Shown one piece after another: positions 1 through 11,255 of a stretch of 41,794 nucleotides of DNA (position 1 is its first letter; each line of letters begins with the position of its first letter). The DNA is from Pleurotus djamor (Eukaryota > Basidiomycota > Agaricomycetes > Agaricales > Pleurotaceae). A program made the translations under genes and the position numbers. The stretch spans positions 1 to 41,794 of the forward strand of contig JAPEVF010000392.1 in NCBI GenBank assembly GCA_029747585.1, given 5' to 3'. The notes under the pieces were generated by a model. That model saw only the letters and a program-made list of their open reading frames with translations, did no database searches and had not been told where the DNA came from.

Positions 1-354
1 ACGGAAAGCACCCAATCCACCGCACCTTCGTTCCACAAACCCAAACCCACCCAAGTCTTTGTCGAACTCTCCACTTTCTGCGCCCCCGACGATGTTTCTC
101 AGAATCCTGGTCACGAAACCTCCAAAGAAGCTTCGGACGATATGGATCAGCAGAAACTTAGCGATCGTAAATCACCGTCTAACATCGACACGGCTTTGTC
201 GGAGCCTACGAAGATGAACGACTCCACCGTCAACTTTTCTGGAGATGCTGAAGATCATCCGACTTCTCCTGGCACTGATATGCAGAGGAGGAGACAGAAG
301 GAGGATGAGAAACGTGACCGCGAAGAGCGAGACGCGTTCAAGAAGCAGATATGA
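1..354 (+). CDS. C-terminal exon of a second Git3-like GPCR copy (partial, left edge)
   Basis: The reading frame is open from base 1 (ACG GAA AGC) to the TGA at 352-354, giving 117 residues. It matches the cytoplasmic tail encoded by the last exon of the receptor gene at 18374-20240, which lies on the opposite strand in the other arm. The tail is polar, rich in Ser, Thr, Asp and Glu, and ends in a strongly charged segment finishing KKQI. No membrane segment lies inside the window, and the 5' part of this copy is off the left edge, so whether it is a whole gene cannot be judged. It converges with F-box copy 1, leaving about 100 bases between their 3' ends. Confidence 0.8.
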   Translation, partial: TESTQSTAPSFHKPKPTQVFVELSTFCAPDDVSQNPGHETSKEASDDMDQQKLSDRKSPSNIDTALSEPTKMNDSTVNFSGDAEDHPTSPGTDMQRRRQKEDEKRDREERDAFKKQI

Positions 355-454
355 TTTCGGGTGTCGCTTCTGGGGTTTTTGAGCTTAGATGTACTCTATC
401 TTATATATTTTATATACCGTATATGTAAGCCTTGTGTGTAGTTATATCTGGTTG

Positions 455-1022
455 TTATCGTAATACCACTGGGGTTTCGTTCGCTTTACTGTCGAGCACA
501 TTTCCATGTTGTTCGTCCTCTTCCTCAAGCTCAATTCAAGCGCCCACACCTCGGGCCTCAGTAATTCCATATCATGTCTATCAAAGCCTTCCGCGTCGAT
601 CTTAAGCGTATCTATCCCAATACCTATATCTTTCCGAGCAGCCGATCTTCCAAGTAGAGTTCTTTCAGTCTATCGGATTGATGAAGGAGCAAGGTCAGGG
701 TTGGTGGATTCGGTTTGGGCGACCGCAAACGCACGTACTCATATATCGGGCTTGATTTGGCAGGTTCAAGACAGAGCTCTGCAAGTCGTACGTCGATCTG
801 ACTGTAGATGCAGTCCCACATGGTGAATAACCCAGAGCCGCATCCCGCCAGAATCGGCAGACCTGGGAAACAGCTAGCCATGTCTGGCAACCATACAAGT
901 CAGACGACGCAGATGTTTCGTCTACTTCAGGTTTCGAAAAGGCCGATATAAATGGATAGGATTTCAGTGGGTATCCTCAAGACGGCGATGGGCTTGTTGA
1001 TGCTCAGAGACGTGGGCTTCAT
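455..1022 (-). pseudogene. F-box protein gene, copy 1 (internally deleted pseudogene)
   Basis: The reverse strand carries the start (ATG at 1022), part of the F-box (the SQVCRFW region), the following helical segment, and then the final coding stretch and 3' UTR. It corresponds to the intact F-box gene at 9714-11255 and the decayed copy at 16729-18273. Against the latter, bases equivalent to about 17099-18083 are missing, and the junction falls near 643-646. Other lesions are a short deletion soon after the start (around 955) and a single-base loss near the SP of the YSP motif around 820, so no long frame survives. In bases 690-800 it keeps an intact CGA where copy 3 has TGA. It is a remnant of the leucine-rich F-box type and is not expected to make protein. 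Confidence 0.85.
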
Positions 1023-1442
1023 TGGACAGCTGCCGTACTGTTTAGTATGGTTTCACTAGTCCATAGATGAACAGAAAACTCAACTGCTAACCGTGCGCCG
1101 GGCGACCGGGACCCCTGTTTGAGGCCGCACGTGGCTGAACATGGATATATCCAGGATGACCAGTGCACGCTCTTGTACGTCTGTGCTATGCACCATTGAC
1201 CAAGCCCTCAACTATACGATGAAATCAAGCTTCGACCGCGCTCGGCCTTTGCGCGTTGCCCCCGTCAGTGAACTGATACGTAGAAGGATCCCTTGGAATC
1301 GTATCCAATGAGCTATCCGGCACACAAGTTGAAAGGACAAGTCAATTGGAAATTCTGGAATCTGTTGATTCCCCCTGCCAAACACCAATCATTGTCGCTG
1401 GCTCTGAGGAGGCACAAACACTGCTCATCTTGGACGTCTTTC
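1023..1442. promoter_or_regulatory. Divergent intergenic region between F-box copy 1 and MYND gene A
   Basis: These 420 bases separate two 5' ends that face away from each other, and would hold both promoters. Most of the region is conserved in the other arm (about 16228-16728), including stretches around GATATATCCAGGA and GTGCACGCTCTTGTACGTCTG. The arms differ by a block of about 95 bases present only on the right and about 24 bases present only on the left. I see no clear TATA box at a standard distance. Confidence 0.5.
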
Positions 1443-3508
1443 ATGACTCAAAGACCTGTGCCTCCATTTGACTTGGTAAATAATCCTTCAAGCTTCAAGC
1501 TTCATTTGTCGCCCGTCCTCAACATTCATACTGAATGCAAATTTATAGGAGCAATGTAAAGCGCAAGCTCGGAATGGCTCACACGAAGCAGTGAAGGACC
1601 TCGTCGGCTACGCAGATAACGCTGACATCGAAGAGCACCTTGAAATATGGGAGGTCTTTGCAGAAATTCTCGCAGAAAGCCCTCCTTCGATCGAGGTTTT
1701 GAAGAAGTGTTTTCTTCCCACCGAGGCTCCTGTCATTCGCTGTCTAGTGGTTCGCAGACTGGTCCAGGGCATATCGATTACCTTGATGCGCTATGACAAC
1801 GACATGCTACAAGAGATGTCGCTGATCGAAAAGCTCAGAAGTATATGGCCTGACATGTGGAAATGGGTCCATTCCATCCTCTTCTATCATCGCCATTCAC
1901 CTCTACCTCGCTCTACGTTGACTCTCATAGGCGAGAACGACGTAGCCGGTTCGACACTCCAAGTTGCTTTGATGTGTCAGTTTTGTGCTCTCTTTCTTTC
2001 CTGCGCAGGGCGAGAATACATATCGGTCATGTTCACGCCATCCTTTGTCCGGATCTTCTCTGTTTGGTGGCACGAACTGGCAGGTGGACAACAAGTCGAC
2101 CACCTACTCCATCAATCCGTTTGCATTCTTATCAAATTGTTCGTACAGTTTGAAGATGTACCTACCACCATGACTATGGTGGAGTCTTTGGGCTCCTCTG
2201 CCAGCTTTGCTAGATCCTTGCTGGCTCACCTCCGCGTCGACACTAGAGAAGATTCGTCTGTCGGTATCATCGTGGTCTATTCAGCCATCATGCTTGGCTG
2301 TAGCCTTACCGAAGAAATACATCGCGAACTTCATGTTCAAAATTCGGTTCAAATAGTCATAAGCGTCTTGGGAGATCTCGCCGCTTCCGGCAGCAGTGAA
2401 ACGATGGCTGGATTGATCGAATATATTACCTATGCGATACGTTCGACGGGTCAAAGCCAAGCACAAACCATCTTTAAAAGTCATATCTTGCTGGTACTGG
2501 TCGCCGTAGCGTCTCGTCAATACAAAGAACGCCCCAAGTTGCTCTTCTCTGATATCGCCAATTTCTTTGACATTTTCGGTCAATTCTGCGTGTATCGTTC
2601 GAACGTGAAGGCGCTGACGCAGCCGATGGATGAGTTCGAACAAGAGAACTGGGAGGACCATTTTGTAGCTCCGGAGCTCGAGGGAGCTTGGTCGCTATTC
2701 AAGGAATGCTTCGCCGAGGGTAAACGTGCAAAAGAGAGAAGGGACTCGCCGTTGAAGATATGTACCAGTGTGCGTCTACCAAATTGAATCGTTCGGCTTA
2801 AACTCACGAATGGTCATACGTCAGTGTGGAACGAAGGCGTTTCGCAAGCATTTTTATCAATGTGGCCATTGTAAGGCGCTCTATTGCAACACTGTCTGCC
2901 AAACTCTAGATTGGCGCGGCGGGGGTCACCGAAACGTTTGTGTCAACCACGGTGAGTTGACCTCGCTTCAGGGATATGTGTTGAGAGCTTAGAACATGAC
3001 CTCGGTTGCAGGTTACATGATGCCCTACAAAGACTTCGAGACCATTGTCTACCGAGCGAGAACCCTGGTTGCTCGTTTCTTACCCAGGCTTGCCCTGTTT
3101 TATCACAAGTTCGTGGTTTACTCGCGAAGGAACGACCCACCGCCACTCCTCTGTATTGTCGACATGACCTGCTTCCCACAAATGATTACTCTGCATCCCG
3201 ATCTATCCGACGCAGCATACGCCCAGATCGGAAATGTCGTACCTCTGCGACTGGCACAGTCTCACCCTTGTCTACTCGTTTTCGCACTGTTACCCCCGGC
3301 CGACCGTTCGACGCTCCTGTTGGTCCACGGTACGCTCCAGCCATCCCCGAGCTACACCAGCTACCAAGGATTCCTGGACTCGTCGCCAGATCCCGACGCT
3401 GCCGAAGCGAAGTTGCAGCTGGAGATCTCTTCGGGTAGTCTCCTCCCGGACGTATCTTTCCACTGGGTTACAGGCGGTGAATGGGACAATGATAAAGTTT
3501 CAATTTGA
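1443..3508 (+). CDS. MYND zinc-finger protein, copy A (625 aa)
   Basis: I join exons 1443-1475, 1549-2769, 2825-2951 and 3012-3508. All introns are GT..AG and the frame stays open for 626 codons including the stop. The first exon encodes only MTQRPVPPFDL, a start conserved in the other copies. Residues of about 12-415 are alpha-helical in character, without signal peptide or membrane helix. A MYND finger follows: C416-x2-C419-x11-C431-x2-C434-x4-C439-x3-C443-x9-H453-x3-C457. The intron at 2770-2824 separates C416-T-S from C419. The remaining 168 residues are a conserved domain with VTGG near the end. MYND fingers usually bind proline-containing peptides of partner proteins; no SET domain is visible, so this is not a SMYD-type methyltransferase. 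It is almost identical to copy C. The biological role is unknown. Confidence 0.88.
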
Positions 3509-5229
3509 GTGATCCCTGTTACGTCCTGCTGAAATCCTGTTTTTACCTACTCTAAACTTACCCGTAGATATCCTTCAATATAATCGNNGATGGTGAGGCG
3601 AATAGTGATAGGGCGACGAATAATTAATAATGCCTTGCCTGGAGCTGGCATCGACACATATACCGCCCTCCGATCCGTCTAGTGCGCTTGTCAATTCACC
3701 GCGGCACTTAGCTGAGTATTGGTTTACTCCCGCCGTCACTGTGGCCTACCTCCGAATCCAGCTCAACTCGAGGAATCGGCAACTAGGACTCGGGCCGTAA
3801 ATGAAGCTCGAGGAACAGCTGTCCTCGTGTTCTCAGGCTTATACTTTCAGCTACGTCACTTCCAACCACTGCTACTTCCATGTGAGGTATGTAAGTCTAC
3901 TTGAAGCGCACATGCATTCAGCTAAGATTCGATGTTTTAATAAAGATGATTAGATAGGTTCCTCCATTTAACGAGGAGTTCCTTGACCAGGTCATCTTCC
4001 GTGGGTACTTAGTACTTAACCATCGTTTCTCAAGACCCCTCGCTGACATCTCGTCATCTTGTTCTCCCTTAGTCGCTGGCTCGCTCATGTACATAGACGT
4101 CTCCTCAGACCATCGTCGATTCCTCCACACCTCGTCGGCAACACATACGACCTCAATGTGAAATAAATCCTGCTCGCGCTTCTTTCGAAATGAATTCCAT
4201 TCAATCTTACACATGTCTTTTCCAGTTAGGCTTCTTGCTCTCTTTCTTGGGCCGTCCTTGGCTAACAGTACTACTCGCATTACAGGGTTCCATACCCTCG
4301 GTTCGGTTGACAGTCTATGAGATCACGGTTAGTCCCAATCCGACAGGAATACCGTTGTCCTAACCGGCGTTGTCTACGACCGGGCTACTTTTCGTTGACC
4401 TGGCTTCTGCTGTCTTCCATTTACCTTGGATGATTGATCCACTGAACGCGGACAGTTACTTTAGTTCGATATAGCTACACATGGCCAGTTCAACGGCTCC
4501 TACGTCTAGGCAACCATGAAAGATCTACACGGTGAGCCAAGTTCTTCCGTCGTGGGGAAACCTACACAGGAACAACGGCAGTTCATGGCCGAGTAGTCGG
4601 TAAGTCTTCGTTCTAATCGATTCCTCGAAATAACCTGCCTCTATGATCGTCCATGTCCCCTCGCATGCAGCCATCCACGTTATTTTAGCCTCTGTGCCCT
4701 GGCAAAGATACGAACAAGCTCGAAGTCTGGCTTCTGCCGCGAGTGGCACATGATTGAAGTTCTCCATATGACACTCTCACTATAAATACGTCCTCCAACC
4801 GTCGCACAGCTGATTGATATGACGAGGGGCAGGGGTGTGGGTCTGTGAACCAATTGTGAACGTTGCGGCAAGCCGACCCACCATGCTTAACCCGATAATG
4901 TGCCATGCTCGTGCTCGTTGGTGTTCCCCTCCACGACATCAGACACTTTTCATTTAGATGTATAGCCTTTGAATGCTTTCAGAATATATCTATTCTAATC
5001 ATGCCATGCATCTTTGGACCTTCAAAGCCTCAGGCTGAGGCTTTGACTTGCTCCTCTCATGCACGGCTCGAAAGTCCTATCGGAGTTTTAAATCAGGTAC
5101 AAGCACCCGAATTTGGGAGCCAGTTTTTGGACGAGATTATCACCTTTCATTTAATTTATCTTCCACCACCCCCTCCTCCTCGTACCTCACTCGCTTTACT
5201 CTTACTTGCTTGGTGTGCTCGTGGCCGTC
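3509..5229. other. Intergenic region with no recognisable gene
   Basis: I see no frame with family motifs or consistent splice structure in these 1.7 kb. The first 50 or so bases still resemble the sequence downstream of MYND copy C. Two ambiguous bases (NN) lie at 3587-3588. From about 5158 to 5205 there is a pyrimidine-rich tract just ahead of the next start codon, a common feature of fungal promoters. Short open frames at 3918-4280 and 4525-4767 look random in composition. Confidence 0.55.
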
Positions 5230-7931
5230 ATGTCGGACGGGGAGCAAGGTGGCCCAAGCGCTGTTTTCCCTGGCACCACCACCCTCGCCGCCCTTACGAC
5301 GATTTTGCTGGCCACTGGTTCGGCCTTGCTCATACGTTCTAAGCGGTCCTCGCTGTCGCTCTCAAGCTCACGCATCGACGTCTCTGGAGACTGCTTGGAG
5401 GACGCTCATGCTGTTTCCAGAAATGAACGTATGTCTTCAACGTCATACGTGTTACTATTGTTCTTTCGGGCTTAGTCGACCAAGGCAATTCTGAGGTACT
5501 GACTCAGTCTTTTCGCCTGCAGAACTGAATGCGACAACGCCTACGAATGACTCTAAAGATACCAAAAATCCGAGAACCAAAGAGCGAAGACGGCGCGGTA
5601 AGGATCCCGTGAAGGAAATACTCAAGGGTAGCAAACGGGGCAAGCTACTTCTGAAGCACAGCAAAGCCGCCGACGACATCAATTTCGTTGGCGAGCACGC
5701 CAATGCACCATCGTCTGCTGAATCCGGAACGCACCCCAGCCCCAGCGTCATGCAGACACCGACCACGACCCCGGGACAGTCGCGGGATGCTTCGTTGAGT
5801 TATTCAAAGTCTTCGTCGTCGGCCTCTGTCTCGTCATTGTCTTCCGAGCGCCGCGAGTCCGATGCCAGACCGCGCAGTGACGATACGAGGACGCCCCAAG
5901 CCCGTCGTGACTCGTTCAACGATGAACCTGAGACATCTCGGTCCCGTGGCACGTCACTAGTGGCATCGTCCTCTCGCTCGGTCTCTGCCGATCCTCCAGT
6001 AGACTCGACATATACCACTCTCCCTTCCGATATGAGTCCAACATCCCCCAGGTCAACTGACTCAAGCACTCCTTCTGTGTCCACACCGACACCCCCCAAT
6101 TTCTTCACGGACATTGTCGGCCCACAAGCGGAAGCCCAGGAGCTGCCTAGCCCGCCAAGTCTCGAAGCAAATATCTTCCACAAACCACCAAGGATGTCTG
6201 CGACGAACTCGCCACCGCCTTTGTCTTCTAGTATAGAATCATCCCCTGCGTTACACCTGTCAGCTTCCCTACCCCTGTCATTTCATGGGCTCTCTTCCTC
6301 ATACGATCCGTCGCCGTCATGCTCTCCTCCTTCATCACTATCCTCGGTATCTCTAGCTTCTTCGTCCTCTGCGGCCAACCATGAAGAAGAGATGCCACCA
6401 ATATCGTTCCCTTCCCTCAATCCCCAACCGCCACCCAATGGTAGCCTATCTTTTGCTCAGCGATCAGTGCCCGCATCTTCAGTCTCATCACCCAAACCCA
6501 GTCCCAAGCTTCCGGCTGCTGAATATGACCATGGGAATGGAGCCTCTAGCAATACTCGGGTCGGTCAAGACAGTGCCAACATGGTCGGGAACTCACGCAA
6601 CGGACGGCAAGGTCATACCCCCCGCCGGACACCCACGCCGTCGTCCCAGTCCAGCGGAACTCACACTCCTCCGCCCTCTTTGTCCGCACAAACGCAGATT
6701 GCGTCTTTGCGTGGGGCGTTGGAGGCAGCCCGGTTACGCGAGGACAAGATGAAGTCCGAAATGGAGAAGCGTGCAAGAGACTTTGAGGCTTTGCGGTGGG
6801 AGAGTGTTGCCTGGCGGCAAAGGGAAGCCGAGGTTCGTCATTTCCTTCCACCATCAACGCGGTTTGTATGACGACGTGCTCAATCCTTCCCCCGTTTAGC
6901 TGCAAAATCAGATTCTTCATTTGACACACCACCTGCAAGCGTACACAACTTACCACAACTCCATGTCGCCTCAAGCCCTTCCTCCATCTCTCCCCGCTCC
7001 CCATCACCCACAACACCTCAATATGAGCATTAAGACGCAACAATATCGTGTGTCTAACACGCCATCTCCTGTTCCATCTCCTACAAGACATCTCGCGTCA
7101 GCTCAGATGAATGGGATGCTGTCACCAATGCCTTCACCCCTCTCACAAACAACGCCCAATTCTCACATGTTCCCATATTCCGCTACTCCCTCACCATCTG
7201 CTGCCAACCACAACATCCCATCTCCGTATATCTCATCTCCCCCTGCCCCACCTTCCAGTCTGTTCTCGGTCCTATTCCCCTTTGCGGGGGCTTCGAACGG
7301 TTCAGCTGCAGGTCCTTCAAGGTCTGGCGGTTCTTCAGTCGGTTCCTTGTCACCTGAGTTGGGTGGCTCGTCTTCTTCCTCCCTCCAACCGACGCTTAAT
7401 CGGGGCCGTCAACGTTCTCGGTTCTGGAATGGAGGTGACGCTGAGGATTGGATCGATACTTCCAGCTCATCGCAAAACACACCCAAGGAGCCTGAGAATA
7501 CGGGCGAGGAGGAGTTGAACTCTGTGCTGGCTGATGCAATCCTGAAGCGACCCGATAGTATCAGGAGAGGGGCATCGCATCAAAGTGTCGGTGCGGGAGA
7601 AGGTCGAAGCGAGGGTGTGTGTATGGTGGGGGTAGAGGAGGAAGCAAGTACAGAGTTCACGTTTCCCTCGCTATCGGATTTTGGGCAGGGAAAACACTCC
7701 AGTCGGACAGGGACACGAAGCCCTGACGGAGGCAGTTCTGCGACTTTGAGTAATGGAGATGACGGTTCCTCGGAGTCTTGGAGTGCTGCGACCGAGGCGC
7801 AGCAGCAGTCAGCGGAGGCTCCGGTGGAAGTTGCTGGTGGGGACGGCGATGAGGTGACGCGTGCGGTCGGCGCTGGTGATGATTTGGATACCGGTATAGA
7901 GACGATGGTGGACGAGCACCCGCCAGGATAA
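5230..7931 (+). CDS. Single-pass membrane protein, Ser/Pro-rich with central coiled coil (846 aa)
   Basis: Exons 5230-5428, 5523-6832 and 6900-7931 join in frame, with GT..AG introns of 94 and 67 bases. The start is MSDGEQGGPSAVFPG, followed by one hydrophobic helix at about residues 16-35 and then a basic IRSKR, as expected for an N-terminal anchor with the bulk of the protein in the cytoplasm. Most of the rest is low complexity, rich in Ser, Pro and Thr, with a Lys/Arg cluster (KERRRRGK) near residue 85. A charged helical stretch at about 455-517 spans the second intron and looks like a coiled coil. The C-terminus is acidic and Gly/Ser-rich. I recognise no enzyme domain. An upstream in-frame ATG at 5206 is possible. 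The function is unknown; a membrane-tethered scaffold is only a guess. Confidence 0.8.
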
Positions 7932-8430
7932 TACTTATACGTGCAAGTGAATTTGGAAATTTCTCCTTTGGATGTTGTTGCCAACATCGTTATCTTTTTA
8001 CTTCCATTTGCGCGATGTTGGCGTCATCTGATGATGCCCTTTACTGTTTCAACCCTTCTTGAAGACCTTTCCTTCATCTTTATTTTCCCTACATTTTTCA
8101 TACGTACGCCCGTTTCATGGATCGACACACAACCCCACCAACTCAAACTGACATCAATTTAAATGTTATTATAATTTATCATAGGCATAGTATTGTTTTA
8201 ACCTTCTCGGATTACCTTGCACATGATGATTGGTGGCTCTTCAGTGATCTCGATCTTGGTTGGAGATGTGATACAACAGTAAGAGTTGGGAATGGATTAT
8301 CCGGTTGTAATTGAGGGCAGATTGGAGGTATTGTGCGGTACGATGCCAAATTACGGTGATGGACGGACGATACGATATATATATCTAGTCAAACCACTAA
8401 CCGAGGTGGGAAGATGAGTCTGTAACAAGA
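7932..8430. other. Intergenic region between convergent genes
   Basis: The 3' ends of the membrane protein gene and the CUE gene face each other here. The sequence is AT-rich and should hold both 3' UTRs and terminators. No coding signal is visible. A short ATATATAT run lies near 8380. Confidence 0.5.
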
Positions 8431-9364
8431 TCACGAAGTTGATACACCTGTGGTGGAGGCGGTGGCTTCTTCCTTGCTCTTTTGTTGGGCAGCTAACATG
8501 CGTCTGCGTAACGATGGTTGATGAGACAACCTTCGGCCAGAATAGAACGAGTCAGGGAGACGTACTTTCTGGCGGCAAGAATCATCTGGGCTTTACGCTC
8601 TCTGAGACTGGCCTCTCGCTTCTCTGGAGTATCTTCCCAAACGGCTTTCCCTCCAATCTCAAACTCGGGGGCAGGCTCATCGTCTGCATTTTCGGTGGAT
8701 ATGCGGTCGTGGAGTTTGTACCGAGAGATGAGCGACCGACGCTCCCTCTTGGCCGCGGATACGGCGGCGTTGTGGTTGTGTAGAGGATGCTGAGGAGCTT
8801 GTACAGGTTGGGGATTCTCGTCGTCGCGGGGAAAGACCTCGTAGTAAACGGGAGGAGGCTGGAATTTTGGAAAAGGATAGACTGAGGATGTGTACACCAG
8901 AAACACGGTAACGCACGCACCACTTCTAGGAAGCCCTTCTCAAGGATCTTATTCGATGTGACTTCGACGCTTCCTGTCTTCAACAAGTCATACGTTATGT
9001 GTGACCTAGATCCACATATGAGTCTGGCTATTTTTCGGCTGTTCATATAAAGAGCCTCACCGAGGAATGTCTGGAAACATGCTGGAAACTGTGTCGATCT
9101 TGTGACAAGTGATTTAGCCGAAAATATCATGTCGTATTGAAAGGAGCTTCCCGCACCATTGGCGTATTTATAATCTTGGGAATGAAGCCCAACCTCTCCA
9201 AGACGGTATCTTCGGGATCCGGTTCAACGACGGCTACAGTCGAAGGTCAGTCGGTGAACGCAAAGGGAACGAGGAAATGTGTAATTACGGGTGGGAGCTG
9301 TAGCCCATCTGAAGATGAAGACTATCACAGCGAAAGCGACGATGACATTGACGACTTCGCCCAT
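8431..9364 (-). CDS. Cue1-like CUE-domain ER membrane protein (213 aa)
   Basis: Six exons on the reverse strand join in frame: 9289-9364, 9157-9233, 9061-9098, 8921-9005, 8566-8858 and 8431-8503. The product starts MGEVVNVIVAFAVIVF, a single N-terminal membrane helix. A CUE domain follows at about residues 52-91, with the canonical MFPDIPR motif and the second-half motif TYDLLKTGSVE. The C-terminal third is charged and includes KAVWEDTPEKREASLRERKA and an AARKRML helix typical of this family. CUE domains bind ubiquitin. In yeast, Cue1 recruits and activates the E2 enzyme Ubc7 at the ER for ER-associated degradation, and this protein has that layout. The intron 3 donor could shift by one codon, changing only a residue near V92. 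Several exons are tiny (38, 73, 76 and 77 bases). Confidence 0.88.
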
Positions 9365-9713
9365 GATCTTGTGTTTGCTTTCGACAGAAGACAACCGGCG
9401 ATGAGACTTGGATGGAAGGAACGAGGGTGGCTTTAGACGCTGAAGGAATCTAGGACGGGCGCTTGTCATGGAGAACTTGTCTCAAGCCCAAAACTCAACC
9501 CAAACCACTTCAAAGCTCAATATCACGTCCAGCCATCATGACTTCAATATACCACTCGGTGAGTGTGGGATTTGGCTTAGAATCTGGAGAGCCCGCCTCT
9601 CACTATTATATTAGTGAAACGACTTGGAAACGACACAGTAAGCCTGAAAGCGTACTAAAGGAGCCAGCGAGCAGTACACCGGCAATACTCTGTACCACAA
9701 CGTTGACTGCGCC
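9365..9713. promoter_or_regulatory. Divergent intergenic region between the CUE gene and the F-box gene
   Basis: These 350 bases separate two divergent start codons and probably contain both promoters. It does not resemble the region upstream of the other F-box copies, so the intact F-box gene has acquired a different 5' context. No clear binding motif is visible. Confidence 0.45.
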
Positions 9714-11255
9714 ATGAAATCCACGTCCTTGAGTATTAGCAGGCCTCCTGCGGTCTCAAGGATACCCATGGAGATCTTGTCCATTATCTTCGAAGTCTTG
9801 GCTTTTTCGAACCCGGAAGTTGACGAATCATCGTCTCACCTATATGGGCACCAGCCATGGCTTGCTGTTTCCCAAGTCTGCCGATTCTGGCGCAACGCTT
9901 CTCTGAGTTATCCGCCAATTTGGGGCTGCATTTACGGTCAGATCAACGTGCGACTTGCAGAGCTCTTCCTTGAGCGTGCCAAGACAAGCCCGATATACAT
10001 ACGCTCGTGGTCTCCCAAGACGAATGCACCAACCATGAGTATGCTCCTTCGTCGCCCTGATCAATACAGCAGAATCAAGGAAATCCACTTGGAAGACTGT
10101 TGCGATGAGTGGTTGTCTCTGCTTGCCCACAGGCAACTTCCGCTGCTTGAAACGCTCGAGCTCGATGCTAGTAATCGACTCCTCGGGCTTACGGACTTCA
10201 CCAACGCTCGTCCCCCAAAAGCTCAACTTGCCCCACCTGAACCAGGAATGACTCCGCCCCTTCGACACCTCATCTTGACAGACTTTCAAGTTGCACTCAC
10301 GGACCCCCACTTCTCCCTTCTTCGCACATTGAGTCTTCGGCTCTCAGAGGGAACCCTTTCGTCCCCCCGCTCCGCCTCGTCCGTTCTGCGCGATCTTCAA
10401 AAGTTGACCCTTCTAGAGACTCTGGAACTCGTTTCGGCGGTCGATATCCTCGGGAATGTACCAAAGGACTTGGTCGTTGAGCTTCCCCGGCTAACCAGGG
10501 TCCACTTAGAGGTGCAGGAGCCGTGCGCATTGATGATGCTTTCACACATTTCTTGTCCTTCCCTGCGATATATCAACCTCTCCGCCGAAAAGCCAGATAC
10601 CGTCGATGTTCAGAAAGAAATCGTGAATTTATTCTGCTCCAGATCCAGAATGCCGGGGAAGCCGTCGTCGTGGGACACCACATTACATATACAACCTTCG
10701 TACGACTACAGTTATGAAAGCACCGTTACCATCTTCCCCGACCGGAACGTCTTGTATGATGATACAACCATTGCGCCGTATCAGTTATCACTTGAGGGAT
10801 TAGCCCTCCCTTCTATCTTTCCTTCACCCCCTTCCACCCTTGTTCTACATCCTATTCCTCATCTGCGCACCGAGGAATCGCACTGGCGGGACCCCTTACT
10901 GGAGTTCCTGCGGAGCCTAGCGAGCGTCGAGGTCCTCCGCATCCACGACATGGAGACGCTCATCACGGTATTGACTATCGCTCAGCCCTCAGTGGGGGGC
11001 AAAAGTAAGAAGAAGAATCACCCCCAGCTTTGTCTCCCATCTATCAAACGCATAGTCGCGGAGTTTGACCGAGTCAAGTACAAGACTCGAAACGTGAAGA
11101 AGTTGAAGAAGGTATTGGCTGCTCGCAAAGGTATAGGTGCTGGAATAAAGACGCTTAAGATCGACGCGGAAGGCTTTGATGAACATGATATGGAATTACT
11201 GAGGCCCGAGGTGGGGGCGCTCGAATTTGAGCTTGAGGAAGAGGGCGAACAGTAG
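9714..11255 (+). CDS. F-box protein, copy 2 (intact, 513 aa)
   Basis: One uninterrupted exon encodes 513 residues. The F-box lies at about residues 17-62: it opens IPMEILSIIFEVLAF and continues through PWLAVSQVCRFWRNAS and PPIWGCI. Downstream are irregular leucine-rich segments (for example PLLETLELD and LLETLELVS), a linker, and a lysine-rich then acidic C-terminus ending EEEGEQ. F-box proteins bind Skp1 and bring substrates to SCF ubiquitin ligases; the leucine-rich part would be the substrate-binding surface. This type is greatly expanded in Agaricomycetes and individual substrates are unknown. It is the only intact member of the three copies in this window. It converges with MYND gene B 205 bases downstream, and its 3' flank is shared with the two decayed copies. 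Confidence 0.88.
   Translation: MKSTSLSISRPPAVSRIPMEILSIIFEVLAFSNPEVDESSSHLYGHQPWLAVSQVCRFWRNASLSYPPIWGCIYGQINVRLAELFLERAKTSPIYIRSWSPKTNAPTMSMLLRRPDQYSRIKEIHLEDCCDEWLSLLAHRQLPLLETLELDASNRLLGLTDFTNARPPKAQLAPPEPGMTPPLRHLILTDFQVALTDPHFSLLRTLSLRLSEGTLSSPRSASSVLRDLQKLTLLETLELVSAVDILGNVPKDLVVELPRLTRVHLEVQEPCALMMLSHISCPSLRYINLSAEKPDTVDVQKEIVNLFCSRSRMPGKPSSWDTTLHIQPSYDYSYESTVTIFPDRNVLYDDTTIAPYQLSLEGLALPSIFPSPPSTLVLHPIPHLRTEESHWRDPLLEFLRSLASVEVLRIHDMETLITVLTIAQPSVGGKSKKKNHPQLCLPSIKRIVAEFDRVKYKTRNVKKLKKVLAARKGIGAGIKTLKIDAEGFDEHDMELLRPEVGALEFELEEEGEQ

Larger units (their letters stand above)
1..3560 (+). repeat. Left arm of a large inverted duplication
   Basis: This segment is repeated in reverse complement at about 14120-18728. 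Base 1 pairs with base 18727 and the match runs through the receptor C-terminal exon, an F-box copy, the F-box/MYND intergenic region and MYND gene A, fading about 50 bases past the MYND stop. The arm is about 1 kb shorter than its partner, mainly because about 985 bases are missing inside its F-box copy. The window edge cuts it, so the duplication probably extends further left. The arms differ by scattered substitutions: I count 7 amino-acid differences over about 398 residues of the MYND helical region and 8 over about 163 residues of its C-terminal exon. They are therefore diverged copies rather than an exact assembly echo. Confidence 0.9.

Noticed and set aside
506..826. Plus-strand open frame over F-box copy 1
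   Set aside because: It is the antisense shadow of the F-box coding sequence; the same occurs at 17991-18296.
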